Assembly (NCBI GenBank): GCA_019914995.1
Contig: CM034135.1
Span: 3,412,501 to 3,476,500 of the forward strand
DNA: 64,000 nucleotides
Reading direction: 5' to 3'
Origin: Acanthochlamys bracteata
Lineage: Eukaryota; Streptophyta; Magnoliopsida; Pandanales; Velloziaceae
In this document: piece by piece, positions 33,136-46,800 of the stretch
Layout of the letters: the number at the start of each line of letters is the position of its first letter
How positions within the stretch are numbered: position 1 is the stretch's first letter
Position numbers and translations under genes: made by a program
The notes under the pieces: model-generated
What the model saw: only the letters and a program-made list of their open reading frames with translations
Told to the model about the DNA's origin: nothing
Database searches by the model: none

Positions 33136-33432
33136 TAAATGAACAACTGATGAGACTTCAAATCAACAACATTGAGCATGAGAATTTGGAACCATTGTGG
33201 AAAATCTCATCCGCTGCAGCATAAAACAGCTATGCATGTATGGCATTGAATTTGATCTTACTTTTTTCATTCTTTGATATTTCATTTATTTTGTGGCATC
33301 AAATTCAAACCACAGCAGTTGCTAGCAAGCATGTATTCAACTGTTATGATAGTAGAAGAGTTAAAATTTTCTCTTGCATGTATTTAGAAGGGAGGTCAAA
33401 TGGTAATGCGCTGTTGCTTTGCAGGGTTGCAT

Positions 33433-33477
33433 TTCTATTCATGTTGTGTTGTTTATGAAAACACAACATGAATAGAA
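33433..33477. repeat. Perfect 18-bp inverted repeat (hairpin)
   Basis: 'TTCTATTCATGTTGTGTT' at 33433-33450 is followed after a 9-base loop by its exact reverse complement at 33460-33477. It is isolated in non-coding DNA, with no ORF or promoter signal attached. Confidence 0.95.
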
Positions 33478-36400
33478 TATGTATTATAATGAAAAGTTTT
33501 CACTATTTTCTTAGTTGTTTTATCCAACTTTCAATAACTACTCATGCTTTATAACATCTGCTCACAATAATATCATGACATCGGTAAAACAAAAACAATA
33601 ATATTTAAGCATGAGGAGTTCTGATACACAATAAATTCATTCCTACAGTTTATTTTTTAAGAACATATTTTATAAAAATTTGAACCCAGCACACCACTGT
33701 AAGGATAATAACATCTTCCTACAATTCAAATTACTTGACAATTGTATTTAATCTGATAAATAAGTTAGTTAATTGCCATTATAATTAGTGGGAGGAAAAC
33801 TAACATAGCATCAAAACATTTGATTGATTAAAAAGGAAAGAATTATATTAATAAATTGAAAGGTGAAAAGAAAGATGAAATAATCAAAGAGGATGCTTAG
33901 GAGTGATTTTAAATTTGTTTTCTTAGTTTTCAATTTTAAATAAATTTGTAGTACTTTAAAATTTGTCTGAAATTTTTTAAATAATAAATAAATATATAAA
34001 TTTTAAAATAAAAAATCAATACTAGAAAATTCTATCAATAATTTTTTTCACCAACTTTTAAAAAAATCAATCTCAAAAGAAAAAGTGAAAAGTGATGTTG
34101 TTTATCTGCCAGACAAGGTGATGAATGTGATGACTACAAAAATAATTCACTGATTCTGAAAATTGTAGTAATCAATAATTAATTTGTATAAGTTCAAAGA
34201 AAAAAACAACAGAAGAAGAATGAAAACAAAGTGGCAAGCAATCTAGGGAAGGAGCAGTGAAGGAAAAGTCTACAAAACTCCAAACTTTGTCACTCTGCCA
34301 AATCCAAAACTTCAAAAGAATACTCATTTCCTTTGTTGTTATTAGACTTAAAATCAAGAAGAAGCTAAGGGCAGACCCCAAATTTTATTATGAAAGATGA
34401 ATTTGTATTAAATATTTTATATATAAAAGATAAATACATATAAATTAATCAGTATTCTGATTATGAAATCATAACTCACTAGTAAACCATCTGCTGTTTT
34501 CATTTTTTTACATTATGTTTAAGTTACAATATATATTAAAAATAGTGTCATATTGATACAAACTGTCATATAGAAAAGATAGTTTCAAATTCTATAGCAA
34601 GAACCAGTCACTAAAATACTAAAATAAAAATAAAACTTTGTATTTCTCATAAATATTTTTATAAATTCTATAAATTTTATCTTTAATTAAATTCTTAAAG
34701 AAACGGCTCGTAAAGAATTGTCAATCAGCTACAGTAATTCTTACCTTTAATAAAATGTAATTAATTAAGTCAAAATTTTAAAGTAGGAAAAGATAAATAT
34801 GAAGATAATTTACAAAAGTGGCTCCAATGATTTTGGTCGTATTTACTGACACTTTTAATTCATTTAAAATTTTTTTTACTTCTAATTTATTCTTTTTAAA
34901 ATAAATATAAATATTTAATTTTTTTACCAAAAATTTATTTCTAAATTGTAAATTAAAAACTTTACTTTTAAACTTTCTTTTAACATTAATAAATATAAAA
35001 CTTAAATTCAATTTTAAATAATTCATATTTAAGAAAACTCGCTTCAAATTAAAATAAACATGAAGGTATATACAGGATACTTGCACTCTCCGCAAAAAAA
35101 AAAATCCAAAAATTTTAAGAATTAATTAAAATCATTGAGCAGTTTGCACACGTGAGGCATCTGTTGAACATTTCTTTTTCATCATTGTCGTATTGCGATC
35201 TAGAGTCAATATTTATACATTACTCCAGGCGCAACTTTCATGTACATGCCCTGATTTAATTTTTTTCGTCTTCTTCTTCTTCAATGATTTCTAACACAAA
35301 AATTATAAATATATATTAACTTGTTGTTCTTATTTGCCTTATATATTTCATCATGTATACAATATATACAACATAGATATAACAACAGCATAATTTTTGT
35401 ACCTTAATGAGCAAGACAAAAGATACAATGTTTCGATTTCAAGATTGAATCTTTACTTTGCCGACAAGTCTTTAATCTGTTGTTGGTTGCTAATTGGTAA
35501 AAGCAAAACAATGTCCCAATAAAAAAAAGGTAAACACTCTCTAAGTTACTTATAAGCAATTCTCTAGCTAGCGTGACATTTTGCTTGCTATGTACCAAAA
35601 CTTTTACTTCGTATGATTGGGATCGCTTTTTTCGGCTTATTTGGGATAGCTTAAGTATTGCGGCTTATAGGGAAAGCTGCCCTTAAGTAACACGTACTAA
35701 TATGATTTCTACTTAACGACGACGACGAACAGCTTGTTGCACGCATGAGATCGCATGTCGACCGCAATGAAATTAATGATTGGGACCAAAGCATGCAATT
35801 GGTCTATGTATATAAACAGACAAGGGTTTACATAAAAGCTAGAAGTTGACCTTCACGTTCGTGTACATAACATTCTTATAATTTCCGCATGAAAGGACTA
35901 AAACGTATGAATAAAGATAACGTATTTTCAATTATAAGATAGCTACATTTCATCAACACTCACTACTACCTCTAGCTCGAAGTTTTTCTCCATTTATTTC
36001 TGAATGCCTGGACCATTTTAGATGGACATATATCCTTGTAATATTAGGTTGTTACGTATAGATTAAATCGTTCATATTGTTGTCCCCTTTTTGTACGGTT
36101 CAAGGGGGCTACATATGAAGAGCCTACCTACGTCAATTCGAAGAGGACCACTTTGTTTGGGCAAGAGTTTGTAGATACAAGTGAGAGCTCAAACCAAAAC
36201 GGGAGCATTTTTCCGTCTTGCTAGCTTGGAGAAATGTGGATATCTTTTAGCAAACGTATTTCTTAGAAAAGAATATGACCGCAAAAATAACCGCAATGCA
36301 GTTATGTATACAATCATCTAGTGCTGGAAGATATGAAAGATAGTTATTAGTTAGTACCAACTCATATCCTAAGTAATACCAAAAACATATGTACGCCTCA

Positions 36401-38063
36401 AAAATGAAAGACAGAAAGGTGCGTTTCTTCGCTGTTTCTTCGCTGCATCCCAAGATTTTAAAAAAAAACTTATTCTCTGTTCGAAAGAATATGATCAAGA
36501 CCTTTCAGTCTCTTGGAGCATGTTTTACAAAACTTGGTTCCTTTTCGATCACACGAAAAAAGAATCCCAGCTACAACTATACCCAATCATTGAATCTAAA
36601 TGTACTGAAATGATAATATTAAGATTGCCCATATCTTAATGGTGGGATCCGTGATATACTAGAAAGGACGATCGAAAAATTCTTAGCTTATATGACAGAA
36701 GAACTATATCATATACGATAACGTACGCAAATGTATATAGGCATCAACTAAGCATATGCGTGTATTATCAGTCAAGGGGTCCCTAAATTCATCATATTGT
36801 TCCATAAGAACATAGTTAGCTAGGGTTTCTAACTCAAATGTGGCCCTGATTCTAAGTAGATACTGATATCTTACCATCCAAAGTTTTAGTACCTCATTCT
36901 AATGTCTTATGTTTCATGTGCATGCTTTAAAAATTGAACTATCAACATTTGAAGAATCCAATGTAATTTTGTCTGAATCAGAGCTTAATCATGAGTCATG
37001 TCTGACATTAAACATGTAAAAGGTCTTGGAACCAAGATCGTCTCCCGGCAAATGGAGAGATGACTTACCTAGGATCGCTTGTAATTGCTTATTAAAAAAT
37101 ATTTTTAATTAAAATAAAATTTTAGTTAAATTTTTTAGCTTAAAAAATTAAAAAATTTATATATGTAATAATCATATGCATACCATATATTTTGAAATTT
37201 TAGAAAAAATTTAGAATACTATAAAATATTTTTTTGAAAAATAAAAAGCTGAAAAAAAAATGATTTGGTGCCGTTTGGCTTAGGTTAAAAGTTTCAATAT
37301 TTTGGAAAATTCTTTTTTTTTGACTTTTTCTTGAAAAGTGACTGTGAACTTTTTTGTAAAGAGAACTGTGTTTGGATAAGATTAATTTTTTAGAAAAGAA
37401 ATTGAGAAAATATTTGACAACAAAACTGAAAAACTAAAAAAGAATATATAAAAAATGGAATGCTCTATATAATATAATAGTTAGTATATAGCTGAAATTT
37501 ATTAATGTTTTGAAGGAGTCATATGCAATGCCAAAAAGCACCTTCAAACTTAAAGGGACGTTTGTATTTACTTTTCGATTGCTTATCATTTTAATTTTTT
37601 ATTTCATATTTCTTAATATTTTTTATAATATTATATATAATTTATTTAAATATTTAAAAACTATAAAAAAATTATATATTATAATAATTTATTATTTTTT
37701 ATTTTATAAAATATTTTTAAAATATTTTTTATTTATAAAATCTTTATTTTATAATCACTTTCAAATATTTTATAAGATCTTGCATAAGCATGGCAAACGC
37801 TATGTAATTAGAATTCACTTATATTGATATCCAGTATAAATTATTTCGTCACATACAATACAATATACGATGTGACTTAAAACTACGTACGCCAGGTCCA
37901 AGGCTTGAATGATGAAACCCATCATGTACAAACCTAGTATAGACCTCAATTCGAGCCCATACAAAGACGCCTCTAATTTTAGATTCTAATGAAAAACAAA
38001 AAAGAGCTTGTGCATGTGTATAGATGAAAATCAGTTCATGCATATATACTTTGTGGAATCTCC

Positions 38064-40089
38064 TGCAATATCAACTCAAGAGGGGATGAATGAATTGAGT
38101 TGATAAATAAAAATTTTCGTAAAATTTAACGATTCTACAGACAGCAAGTGTACAGCCGGCTGTTAACAGTCTTGTATCCTGTAGACAGAGAAGATTATAG
38201 TATATAGCGATTTAGATAAAGAAGACAGTATTCAAAATATTTTATGTGGTTCAATAAATCTCTTTGCCTATATCCACGGGTGCTCTATCATAAGAGCTAA
38301 AGCTTCACTAAATTTTTAATAGGCTACACATACACCAAAAGCAAACTGCTTCACCAAGCATACTTACTTTTAAAAGGTACTTTCTTACCAAGACAATCCT
38401 TCACAGCCTACTGGACACCACTGTCCCTCTCGCTAATATGCTAGCTCTATTACAAAGTTTAAGAACTTTCACCAAGCTCTAACCGAACTTCTTTACCAAG
38501 TGCACCAAACACTTCTATCACAAGTTCACAAAGAAAACTAAAAGAGCAAGGTTAGGCACATGATCAATCTCAAAGTAAATAAATGAATTTAAGGTTTTCT
38601 GTTGAGATGATCAAACTTGTTGCTGTCGAAGATGATACTCTGTAAGTGATTGGCAGCAAGAGGAGTTTCTTTATTTGAGAAATTGAGTTGATGTAGTGCA
38701 AGTTTATTTTTGAACTTTTTGCTCGTTATCTCCTGTCTCTCTATGTCTCTGTTCTTCAGTTTCTTTTCTTATAGAATTTTCTGTTCTTGCAGGTAAGTGG
38801 GTCTTCTCGTTAGAAAAATATTTTCGTTGGTGTGTAGTGGCAGATTTTCAAAATAGAGATGAAGATTGTGTTCAGTAGTCAATCAACTGCATCAAGATTT
38901 TTTTTAGCTAAACTGGTGCAAGTCTTTCATCAGCATTAAATGCACCGAAGAAAGCAAATTCAAAAACTCCCGCCTACAGTTTTGAGTTGTTTCAGCTAAG
39001 TTGTATTTTTCAAATTTTTTTAGTTGAGTTGGCTTCTCTTGATTTGCTGTTTTTTTGCTAGGTTGACTGCTTCAAGTGAGGTGGACTCCAATAGCATGAC
39101 TCTGCAGTCTCTGTTTTGTTGCTTTCTACTGTATTCAGTGGATTTTCATTACCATTTAGCAATATCTATACTTGAATTTGTTCTTCAATAATGTGGTGGC
39201 TCAATATAAGTCAGTTCTGTGATAGTAACAAGATAATAAATTTGTTTAATGATATAACCTTGTAATTAAATTCGTGATTTCTTCTTGGAGGAAAATCGAA
39301 ATCTGCATGTTGAAGCATTTCTGCATTGTCAGCAAGACATAATTCTGATGATATATTGCACTATGTTCTTTGTCTTCTCTTATTGTGATTTTTTATTATT
39401 ATTGATATGAACTTGTAGCTGATATGTTCCTCAGTAAGTCTTTAAAATTTTGCTTCAAATAGATGACGAATTCTTGATTGAATTAAATCTGAAATGTTAA
39501 TCCATTAATGTTTGATTCTACTTCCTGTTTACTGAGTTTTCATCTATCATTCCACGATTTTTCCAAGTTTATGTTGATCGTCATTTGATGTGTTATTCGG
39601 TCAATCTTATAGTATGCATGTTGGTCTGTCTCTGATGAAAAGTTGAAGTTCAAATGGAATCGGCATCATGTTTGAAATTACTTCTGAAGAGTGAATGATT
39701 ATCACGATTTTCGAATTCTTCTCTGTCCAGCGAGCAGCAGCAAAGTAGCCGGCTATCGAGTCCTTTATTTTTTTTATTTTTTTCTGTTTGCGATGCTCTG
39801 TTTTCTGCTCTTCTCTGTGTGAGATGCTCTGTTTGCGATTCTCTATTTTATTCATGTAGCAGCAATTAGACAGCTAGCCGTTCAGTGGCTGAGGGATCCT
39901 CTGTTTTGTATGCTATAGAAAAAATCTTAAATAATCAGTAGCTGAGCAGCTGGCTTGTTGTTTTCTGGATGTAGGATATATCTGTTTAATAAATTTCTAC
40001 AGAACTTGATTCAATTATTAGTTCACCCTAATCTATAAACTATAATTCTTAATCATTGTTATCATCAAAATCATCTTGGAGTTCCAACA
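38064..40089. mobile_element. LTR-like repeat, copy A
   Basis: About 2.03 kb starting 'TGCAATATCAACTCAAGAGG' and ending 'CTTGGAGTTCCAACA', giving TG...CA ends. It is collinear with copy B at 41541-43554 over its whole length, with long stretches that are nearly identical, such as 'gaaatctgcatgttgaagca' and 'tgatgtgttattcggtcaat'. It contains 'tttgcctatatccacggg', a phrase common in plant copia-type LTRs. No ORF of note. No target-site duplication flanks it alone ('tctcc' before, 'tatgt' after) and no primer-binding site adjoins either end. Confidence 0.7.
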
Positions 40090-41540
40090 TATGTTAATTC
40101 ATATATGGAAAGGAATGCAGGAGGCTTGCATTGAATACCATATAGGAGTGACAATTTGAATTGATAGATCTATTTTGAATTGATTCATTTAATAATTGGG
40201 ACAATTTTGCTTAACCTTAACTCAACACATAAATTTATATGAATCAAAGTTGTCAACTCTAACTCAACCTATTTAATAATTGAGTCAAATTCATATCGAC
40301 ACATTTAATAATTATAATTTTTAATTTTTAATTCTACGTATTATAGAATCAGTTAGTATGAATGTGCACGATGTTATTAGTGACGAGATATATTGAATGT
40401 CCGTTAAAATATGCATTCTTTAATATTTTCATCAGTCCTTCAAATATTTTAAGAAATGTTTTTATTTTTATTTTTTGAATATATTGGTGACAATTAAAAG
40501 TTTACAATTATAAATATATAGTAATACTTTCGATAAAAATTTTGATAAATATAACTAGCTCACATAATTTTGATAAAAGTTTTTTTACAAAATTTAAATT
40601 CGTCATTAAAAAAACACATACATGATAATACTTTCAATAATATTATAATTCTTACATTGTACTATTTTACTAAAACATAAAAATAAATAATTAATTATAA
40701 ATACTATTATATAATTTGATAATTATAAATTAATATTATAAAAAATGTTACCATAAGTTTATTATATGGTAAGAAAAAATTAAAAAAAAAGTTCTTCTTT
40801 CAAAAGGTGACAATTCGGATTGGTGGGTCAACTTCGGATTGACTCGGATAGATCTATTTAATAACTAGATCAATTCGTTCAATTATAACCCAACCTATAT
40901 ATTTATACGGATTAAATTTTTTAATTCTAGCTTAAATTAAATAGATCGATTTCAGATTGAAATTTTGGATTAGTCATATATTGTCACCCGTAATACCACC
41001 TTCCAAAAAGAAACCAATCTAATACAAATAATCTTTAAAATGTAATATTTTAATTAATGCTTTTAAGTTTCTCAATGTTTTTTAGTTGAATAAAACTTCT
41101 GTTTTGAATTTTAACTTCTTAACCTATTTTCAGTTCTCGACTTCAATTATGATAATGTTTCAATTGATTATGCTGAATATAAAATAAAAAAATCACTCGA
41201 ATTATACATACAAGGAACTTTTATTGAAAACTAGTAAAACTGTATTTGAATTAATGAATTAAATTAAGATTGAGTAGATGGATTATTTGTAAAGAAGACA
41301 GAGTAAGCATATTTGAAGTCAATAAGTAAGAAATAATATTGTCAGATGAATAATTTAGATAGAAAAAAGTAAGAATTCACATAATTAATATAGATATCAG
41401 TTGCATATTTTAGCAAATTATTTATGTAAAAGTTTAATATATTCGAAGCTTGACCATAAAATAGAAATAATTTCATATAGTACATAATTAATTCGTTCAA
41501 TACGCATAACTGTTATTAATCAAAATTGTTAGGTTTTTTC
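40090..41540. other. AT-rich interior between LTR-like repeats
   Basis: About 1.45 kb with no gag, pol, primer-binding site or polypurine tract. It holds a small TIR element at 40806-40988 and a partial relative at about 40146-40300 ('gtgacaatttgaattgatag'). If the two repeats were LTRs of one element, its body has been lost or replaced. Confidence 0.6.
40806..40988. mobile_element. Short MITE-like element with 9-bp TIRs
   Basis: Left end 'GGTGACAAT' (40806-40814) and right end 'ATTGTCACC' (40980-40988) are perfect inverted repeats. The 183-bp interior has phrases such as 'tcggattgactcggatagat' and is non-coding. A related partial copy is at about 40146. No clear target-site duplication. Confidence 0.55.
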
Positions 41541-43554
41541 TGTAAGATTAACTCAAGAGGGGAAGGGTGAATTGAGTTAATTTATAAAAATTTTCGTCAA
41601 ATTTAGTTATCCTACTGGTAGCAGACTTACAGCTGGCTGTGTCAAGTCTGTAACCTACAGACAGAGAGAGTTAGAGTATTTACTGACATATGTAAAAAGG
41701 ACAGTGCTAAGGAAATTTAACGTGGTTCGGCAAAACTCCTTTGCCTACATCCACGGTCGCTCTATCACCAGAGCCAAAGCTTCACTAAACCTTTAATAAG
41801 CTACAAATACACTTAGAGCAAAGTGCTTCACCAAGCACACTTACTCTATCGGATTTCTTCACCAAGACAACCCCTAACAGCCTACTGGATACACCTGTCC
41901 CCCTGGCTGATTTGCTAGCTCTATTACAAGTTCTAAGAGCTTACACCAAGCTCCATCTGAACTTCCTTTTCCGGTGCCCGCAGCACCACCTTTACAACTG
42001 TCAGTAAGAGGTTACAAGAAAAATAAACTGAAATTGAGCATAGGATCTATCTCATGAGGGTTATGTGTTCATGAAGTATTTCAGATGAGAAGATCAGAGA
42101 GATTGCTGAGAGAGATTTCTTCAGTGTGACCAGCAGCAAGATTTGTTTGTGTAGAGTAGTAGAGTTCTTGTGTATCTCTGTTTTGCTTGTGTTCTCTCTA
42201 CACTTTCTTTGTTGCTGTGACTCCCTTCTTATATTGTTTCTTTTTTGTGCAGGAGCCGTTGAAGAACGTTGCCGTTGGCACTCTTTTTCATTGGTGGTTC
42301 TTCATGCCAGAGATGGAGTGATTTTGTCCACCGGTTAATCAACCGCTTCCTTAATGGCATTAAATGCGTTGTAAAATATTTGAATTTGCCGCCAGTGGTT
42401 GAGAGCTTAATTCAGCTAAGCTTCTGTCTGAGAATAGATGAGCTGATTTGGCTTGTCCATATTTAATGCATCACATGTTGACTGCTTGACTTGATTAAAG
42501 GATTTTGACTTGTATAGTGTGCTTTCTTTCTTTGATTATTGAGCTTTCCCTTTCTGTGAAAAACAAGATAATTTTTGCTCGTTGTAGATCTTCTATTTGA
42601 ATTGCTCCAGTGCGTTGTGAGTGCAGAAAATTTTCTACCGTGTTCAGTGGGTTTTCATTGCCATCTATCAATCTTCACATTTGAACTTGTTCTTCAACAA
42701 TATGGTGGCTCAACATGGCTCAGTTCTGTAATAGTAACAAGATAATAGATTTGTTGAATGATATTACCTTATAATTAAATTCGTGATTTCTTCTGGAGGA
42801 AAATCGAAATCTGCATGTTGAAGCATTTCTGCATTATCAGCAAGACATGATTCTGATGATGCTTTGCACTATGTTCTTTGTCTTTTCTTGTTGTGATTTT
42901 TCATGATTCTTGATATGAACTTGTAGCTGATATGTTCCTTAATAAGTCCTCAAGATTTTGCTTCAAATGGATGACGAATTCTTGATTGAATTATATCTAA
43001 AAAGTTATTTCATCAATGACCGATTCTGCTCTCTGTTTACTGAATTTTCATATATCATTCCACGATTTTTCTAAATTTATATTGATCATCATTTGATGTG
43101 TTATTCGGTCAATCTTATAGTGTGCATGTTGGCCTGTCTCTGATGAAAAGTTGAAGTTCAAATGGAATTGGCATCATGCTTGAAATTACTTCTGAAGAGT
43201 GAATGATTATCACGATTTTCTGATTCTTCTCTATCCAGCGAGCAGCAGCGAAATAGCAGCGAAGTAGCCGGCTATTGAGTCCTCTATTTTCTGTTCATCT
43301 CTGTTGGCGATACTCTGTTTTTCTGCTCTTCGCTGTTCGCGATATCCTTGTAACAGCACTTAGACAGCTGGCTGTTTGGTGGCTGAGGATTTCTCTGTTC
43401 TGTATGGTATAAAAGAAATCTGGCTTGTTGTCTGTAGGATAGATCTGTTTTATGAATTTCTGCAGAACTTAATTTCAATCATTAGTTCACCCTAATTTAT
43501 AAACTATAATTTTTAATTATTATTATCATCAAAATCAATCTTGGAGTTCCAACA
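41541..43554. mobile_element. LTR-like repeat, copy B
   Basis: About 2.01 kb starting 'TGTAAGATTAACTCAAGAGG' and ending 'CTTGGAGTTCCAACA', in the same orientation as copy A. By eye, identity to copy A is around 80-90% in the aligned parts, with small indels, so the two separated long ago. It includes 'aacgtggttcggcaaaactc' and 'gcctacatccacggtcgctc', phrases typical of plant LTRs. No flanking target duplication ('ttttc' before, 'aaaat' after). Confidence 0.7.
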
Positions 43555-43844
43555 AAAATTTTTGCTCATAATAACGGGATATAATTTATTCGTAATGAAC
43601 TTCTAATAGACTAAAACTATACATGGAACTGCAGAATGAAATAAGAACATTTCTTTCATGATTTCTGAAGCCGCAGCATGATTTGGGAAGCTACTTTAAC
43701 TTTTCAGCCCAAAACCATATTCTCGAACAAATATTTCCTCAAAAATTACACAGAATAACATGTACACATTTACATACACACTACTTCATCAGTTTGGAAT
43801 GCTGCACGGCTTCTATCATGCTATTTCTAAAATTTCCCCATGAC

Positions 43845-46800
43845 CTAGCTCTTTTTACCTCTGCTGCTTAGCTTGGATGAAGCACCCTGGTGACGAGAGC
43901 ATCCTCCGACAGGCATGTGAAACCCGATATCCTCCACTGTACCAACTGTCTTGAACAGCCTCTTGTTCAGTTCCTCCACCAGTGTCCTGTGCAACAGTTG
44001 GCTTCGCATGTCCACCATCGACCTGTTCCTCATCAGCCGTCTCCCATCAACAGGTTTCTTCCCTGCCCTTGAAGCATCTGAAGGCATGCTACATTGCACG
44101 TGTCCCCTGGCTGCAAGAGATTGCGCCTCCTCCTGGCAAAACCGTATTGACTTCTGTGTTGATTTCTGGTTCTTTGATGGCTTTGGCTGAGCTTCTATTG
44201 TAGAAGGAACCAGGTCAATGTCGTACTCATTGCCGGAGATGTAGTTCCAGTTTGAATACTTGCCTGAATGCATCGAACTTGTTTCGTCATCATCATTGCC
44301 ATAGAGCCCATTCACATCTACAGACATCGAAGCCACCAAGTTCAAGTGAAAGATTAAGGGGACATTTGAGACTGCTTAAAATAAAAGGCTTTTTCTAAAA
44401 TAGAGATTATTTGGAGCTTTGCTGAATTAGTATCAGAACAATGTCAAATATATATTTCTCATGTATATGAATACCTCGAAGCCAATCAGTACTGGAGCCT
44501 TCGCCATGCCTTCGCCAAGGGCCAAGATTAAATGCTGAATTCTGAGATGAAGTTGGCGAGCTAGAACGAAATGGGTCGCCATATTCATCGCCATAGTTGT
44601 AGACATGAGGCTCCTCGTCCTCCTTCCAGTCTGGTACCAAGTTTGCTATCTCTTCTTCAATCATCCCCGCTATTTCTAATGGCTCTCTGTCTGTTATCTC
44701 CAGCTCCCGTACCATCTCATTTGCCACATCGATTGGAGTGTCACTCACGATGTCAAAAGGGAAGTATATGTTCTTGGTGTTGCCTATAGATAAATACAAT
44801 AAAAAAAAAAGTGAATCGATCTTCTTGAAAATGAAAAACTGTAACGTAGAAAGCTATTATCTCTTGATATATAAAGAAATTACTGCACAGGTCCTTTTAT
44901 GTCTGACATGAGCTACACCATAAAGGATTATTCTTTGAATGTATACCTTCTCTATCTGCAATCTGAACTTTGAGGAAAATGGTATCATCCTCCGCATTCA
45001 TCTTTCCGGTGATTGTCATGTATGTAGGCTTTGGATGCCTATGGTGGCCAGCATCTGGCTTATGTGAGTGCACTTCAGCTTTTGATGCTGCAGCATTGCC
45101 TTTAACTATGATGTTCTGAACTGCTGGTATTTCAAGAGGACGTTGGGGCTCATCGAGAAAGGGATCTAGCAGAAGCTCCTTGGCGGAGGACCGGTTAGAT
45201 GCCTTCTCTAAGCACCGACCTATAAACCTCCTGGCCTCAGGGTCTTGGACTCTATAGAATGCTTCAGGAAGCTTTCCCTAAACATATAAAGCCAAATTAA
45301 ATATAAATTATTTAAAAAGATTGCCGAAAGAAATCATAGGTCTCATACTAACAGAGGTGACTTTCTTGTAGATTTGGGCAGGGTTGGAGCACTCGCTGTA
45401 AGGGTACTCTGCAGTAAGCATCTCCAAAACACACATGCCAAAGGAATAAACATCAACAAGCTCATCGTAATCTTCCTCGTATAGCTCTGGAGCCATGAAT
45501 TCAGGTGTACCTGAAAGGAAGAGCAGCAAAGGATTAAGTTAAGCTTCTTTGAGGAAACAATTGAATTAGTTCTCAAGTAGTTCCAGTCCAAAGTCGGAGA
45601 TTTCTTTCTGTATGATCCAATAAGATATCAATTTGATCTCATCAAGTTTCTATCCCATAAAATAATTGAAGTGGAATAAGGTGAGAATCACTGTTGTGTA
45701 AATAGAGAGCTTAGTTTAAGAGATCTGAATAAGTTTTACTATGTACCACTTAGTTGTCACAGGACAACTGAGAACCATGGTAGGTAGCAGAAGCACTAAG
45801 CTAAGATATTTAGTACAAAGCAGTGTGACAAAAGGCATATATCTCAACAGATTAACAAGTCTGAGGTCTGAAGTGGCAGGGAAGAAGAAGATGAAAGAAA
45901 AGACAGCAAGGCCAAGAGCAGAAACATGCCTATAACACTGTGGGCACACTGAGCCCCCTGGAGAACAGCAGCCAACCCCAGATCACCGATCTTGACTTGC
46001 CCAAGATGACCATTGACGAAGATGTTGTCGCACTTTAGGTCCCTGTGTATCACGGGAGGATTGTGGCCATGCAGATAGACGAGCCCATGTAAGATTTGCC
46101 GAGCCCAGTTCTTAATAGCACGGACATCAACCCGCCTGTACCTCTGCCTGTACCTGAATTTCAATCACTATATATTCATACTTCCATTTACTACTTGATA
46201 TTAATCAAAGTAATTATATAAGCAACTATTCTAACTCTAGCTATCATGCCTTGAATATCTGTATCTTTCTGTTACACCAAAATTACATCTTGCAATTACA
46301 ATGAGAATCTAAGCAAACTCTAAAGGGACTTTATACATGAATTTCAATAAACATAAACCAATTTACTCAATGCCCGTCGAAGGAATTATTATTAGGATGC
46401 AACAAAGCTTTACTAGCCCATCACGATTTGAATTTTCTTTATAGTTAGTTCTAACATTTCCTACACAAAATTATTTCAGATCATTGCATTGAGATGATAA
46501 CTTATGCAAATTATGAAGGGAAAAAGCTTACATTGCAAACAAAAGTTGAGGAACTGTAACCAAACTGTCTAGATTTTATGTATCAAGGCAGGCAAAAGAT
46601 TATTAATTAGATTCTATGGTAGCTTCGTATTATGAACACTCCGCTGGAGCTAGTTTGATTCCTGTGATGAAGTTAACTTATATACACTTACTCTCTAAGG
46701 GTCCCAGATGTGAACATCTCAGTGATGAAATTGAAAGTTCGCTTCCCAGGATCAATCCAAGATGTATGGAAACGGATTATAGTTTCATGAGAGAAATCAC

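Larger units (their letters stand above)
31344..38063. other. 6.7-kb gene-poor tract
   Basis: No gene recognised. Contains AT-rich repeat debris (about 31480-31620, 32880-33130, 33900-34080, 34850-35050, 37080-37260, 37560-37770), a perfect 18-bp hairpin at 33433-33477, and a less AT-rich fragment at about 37015-37095 ('aaggtcttggaaccaagatc', 'cctaggatcgcttgtaattg') that looks like a piece of a dispersed repeat. ORFs here are AT-rich chance frames. Confidence 0.5.

Noticed and set aside
34778..35095. 105-codon minus-strand ORF rich in Lys, Phe, Asn and Leu
   Set aside because: The composition simply mirrors AT-rich DNA. No domain and no splice context.
37510..37827. Hydrophobic plus-strand ORF resembling a membrane protein
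   Set aside because: Ile/Phe/Tyr/Leu runs arise from translating AT-rich repeat DNA. The same block resembles the MITE-like family.
40090..41540. Retrotransposon coding interior between the two LTR-like repeats
   Set aside because: I looked for protease, RT, RNase H and integrase motifs, tRNA-complementary primer sites and polypurine tracts on both strands and found none.
43890..44203. Three plus-strand ORFs opposite WNK exon 8
   Set aside because: Shadows of the last WNK exon. The minus frame matches the kinase tail and is in phase with the upstream exons.
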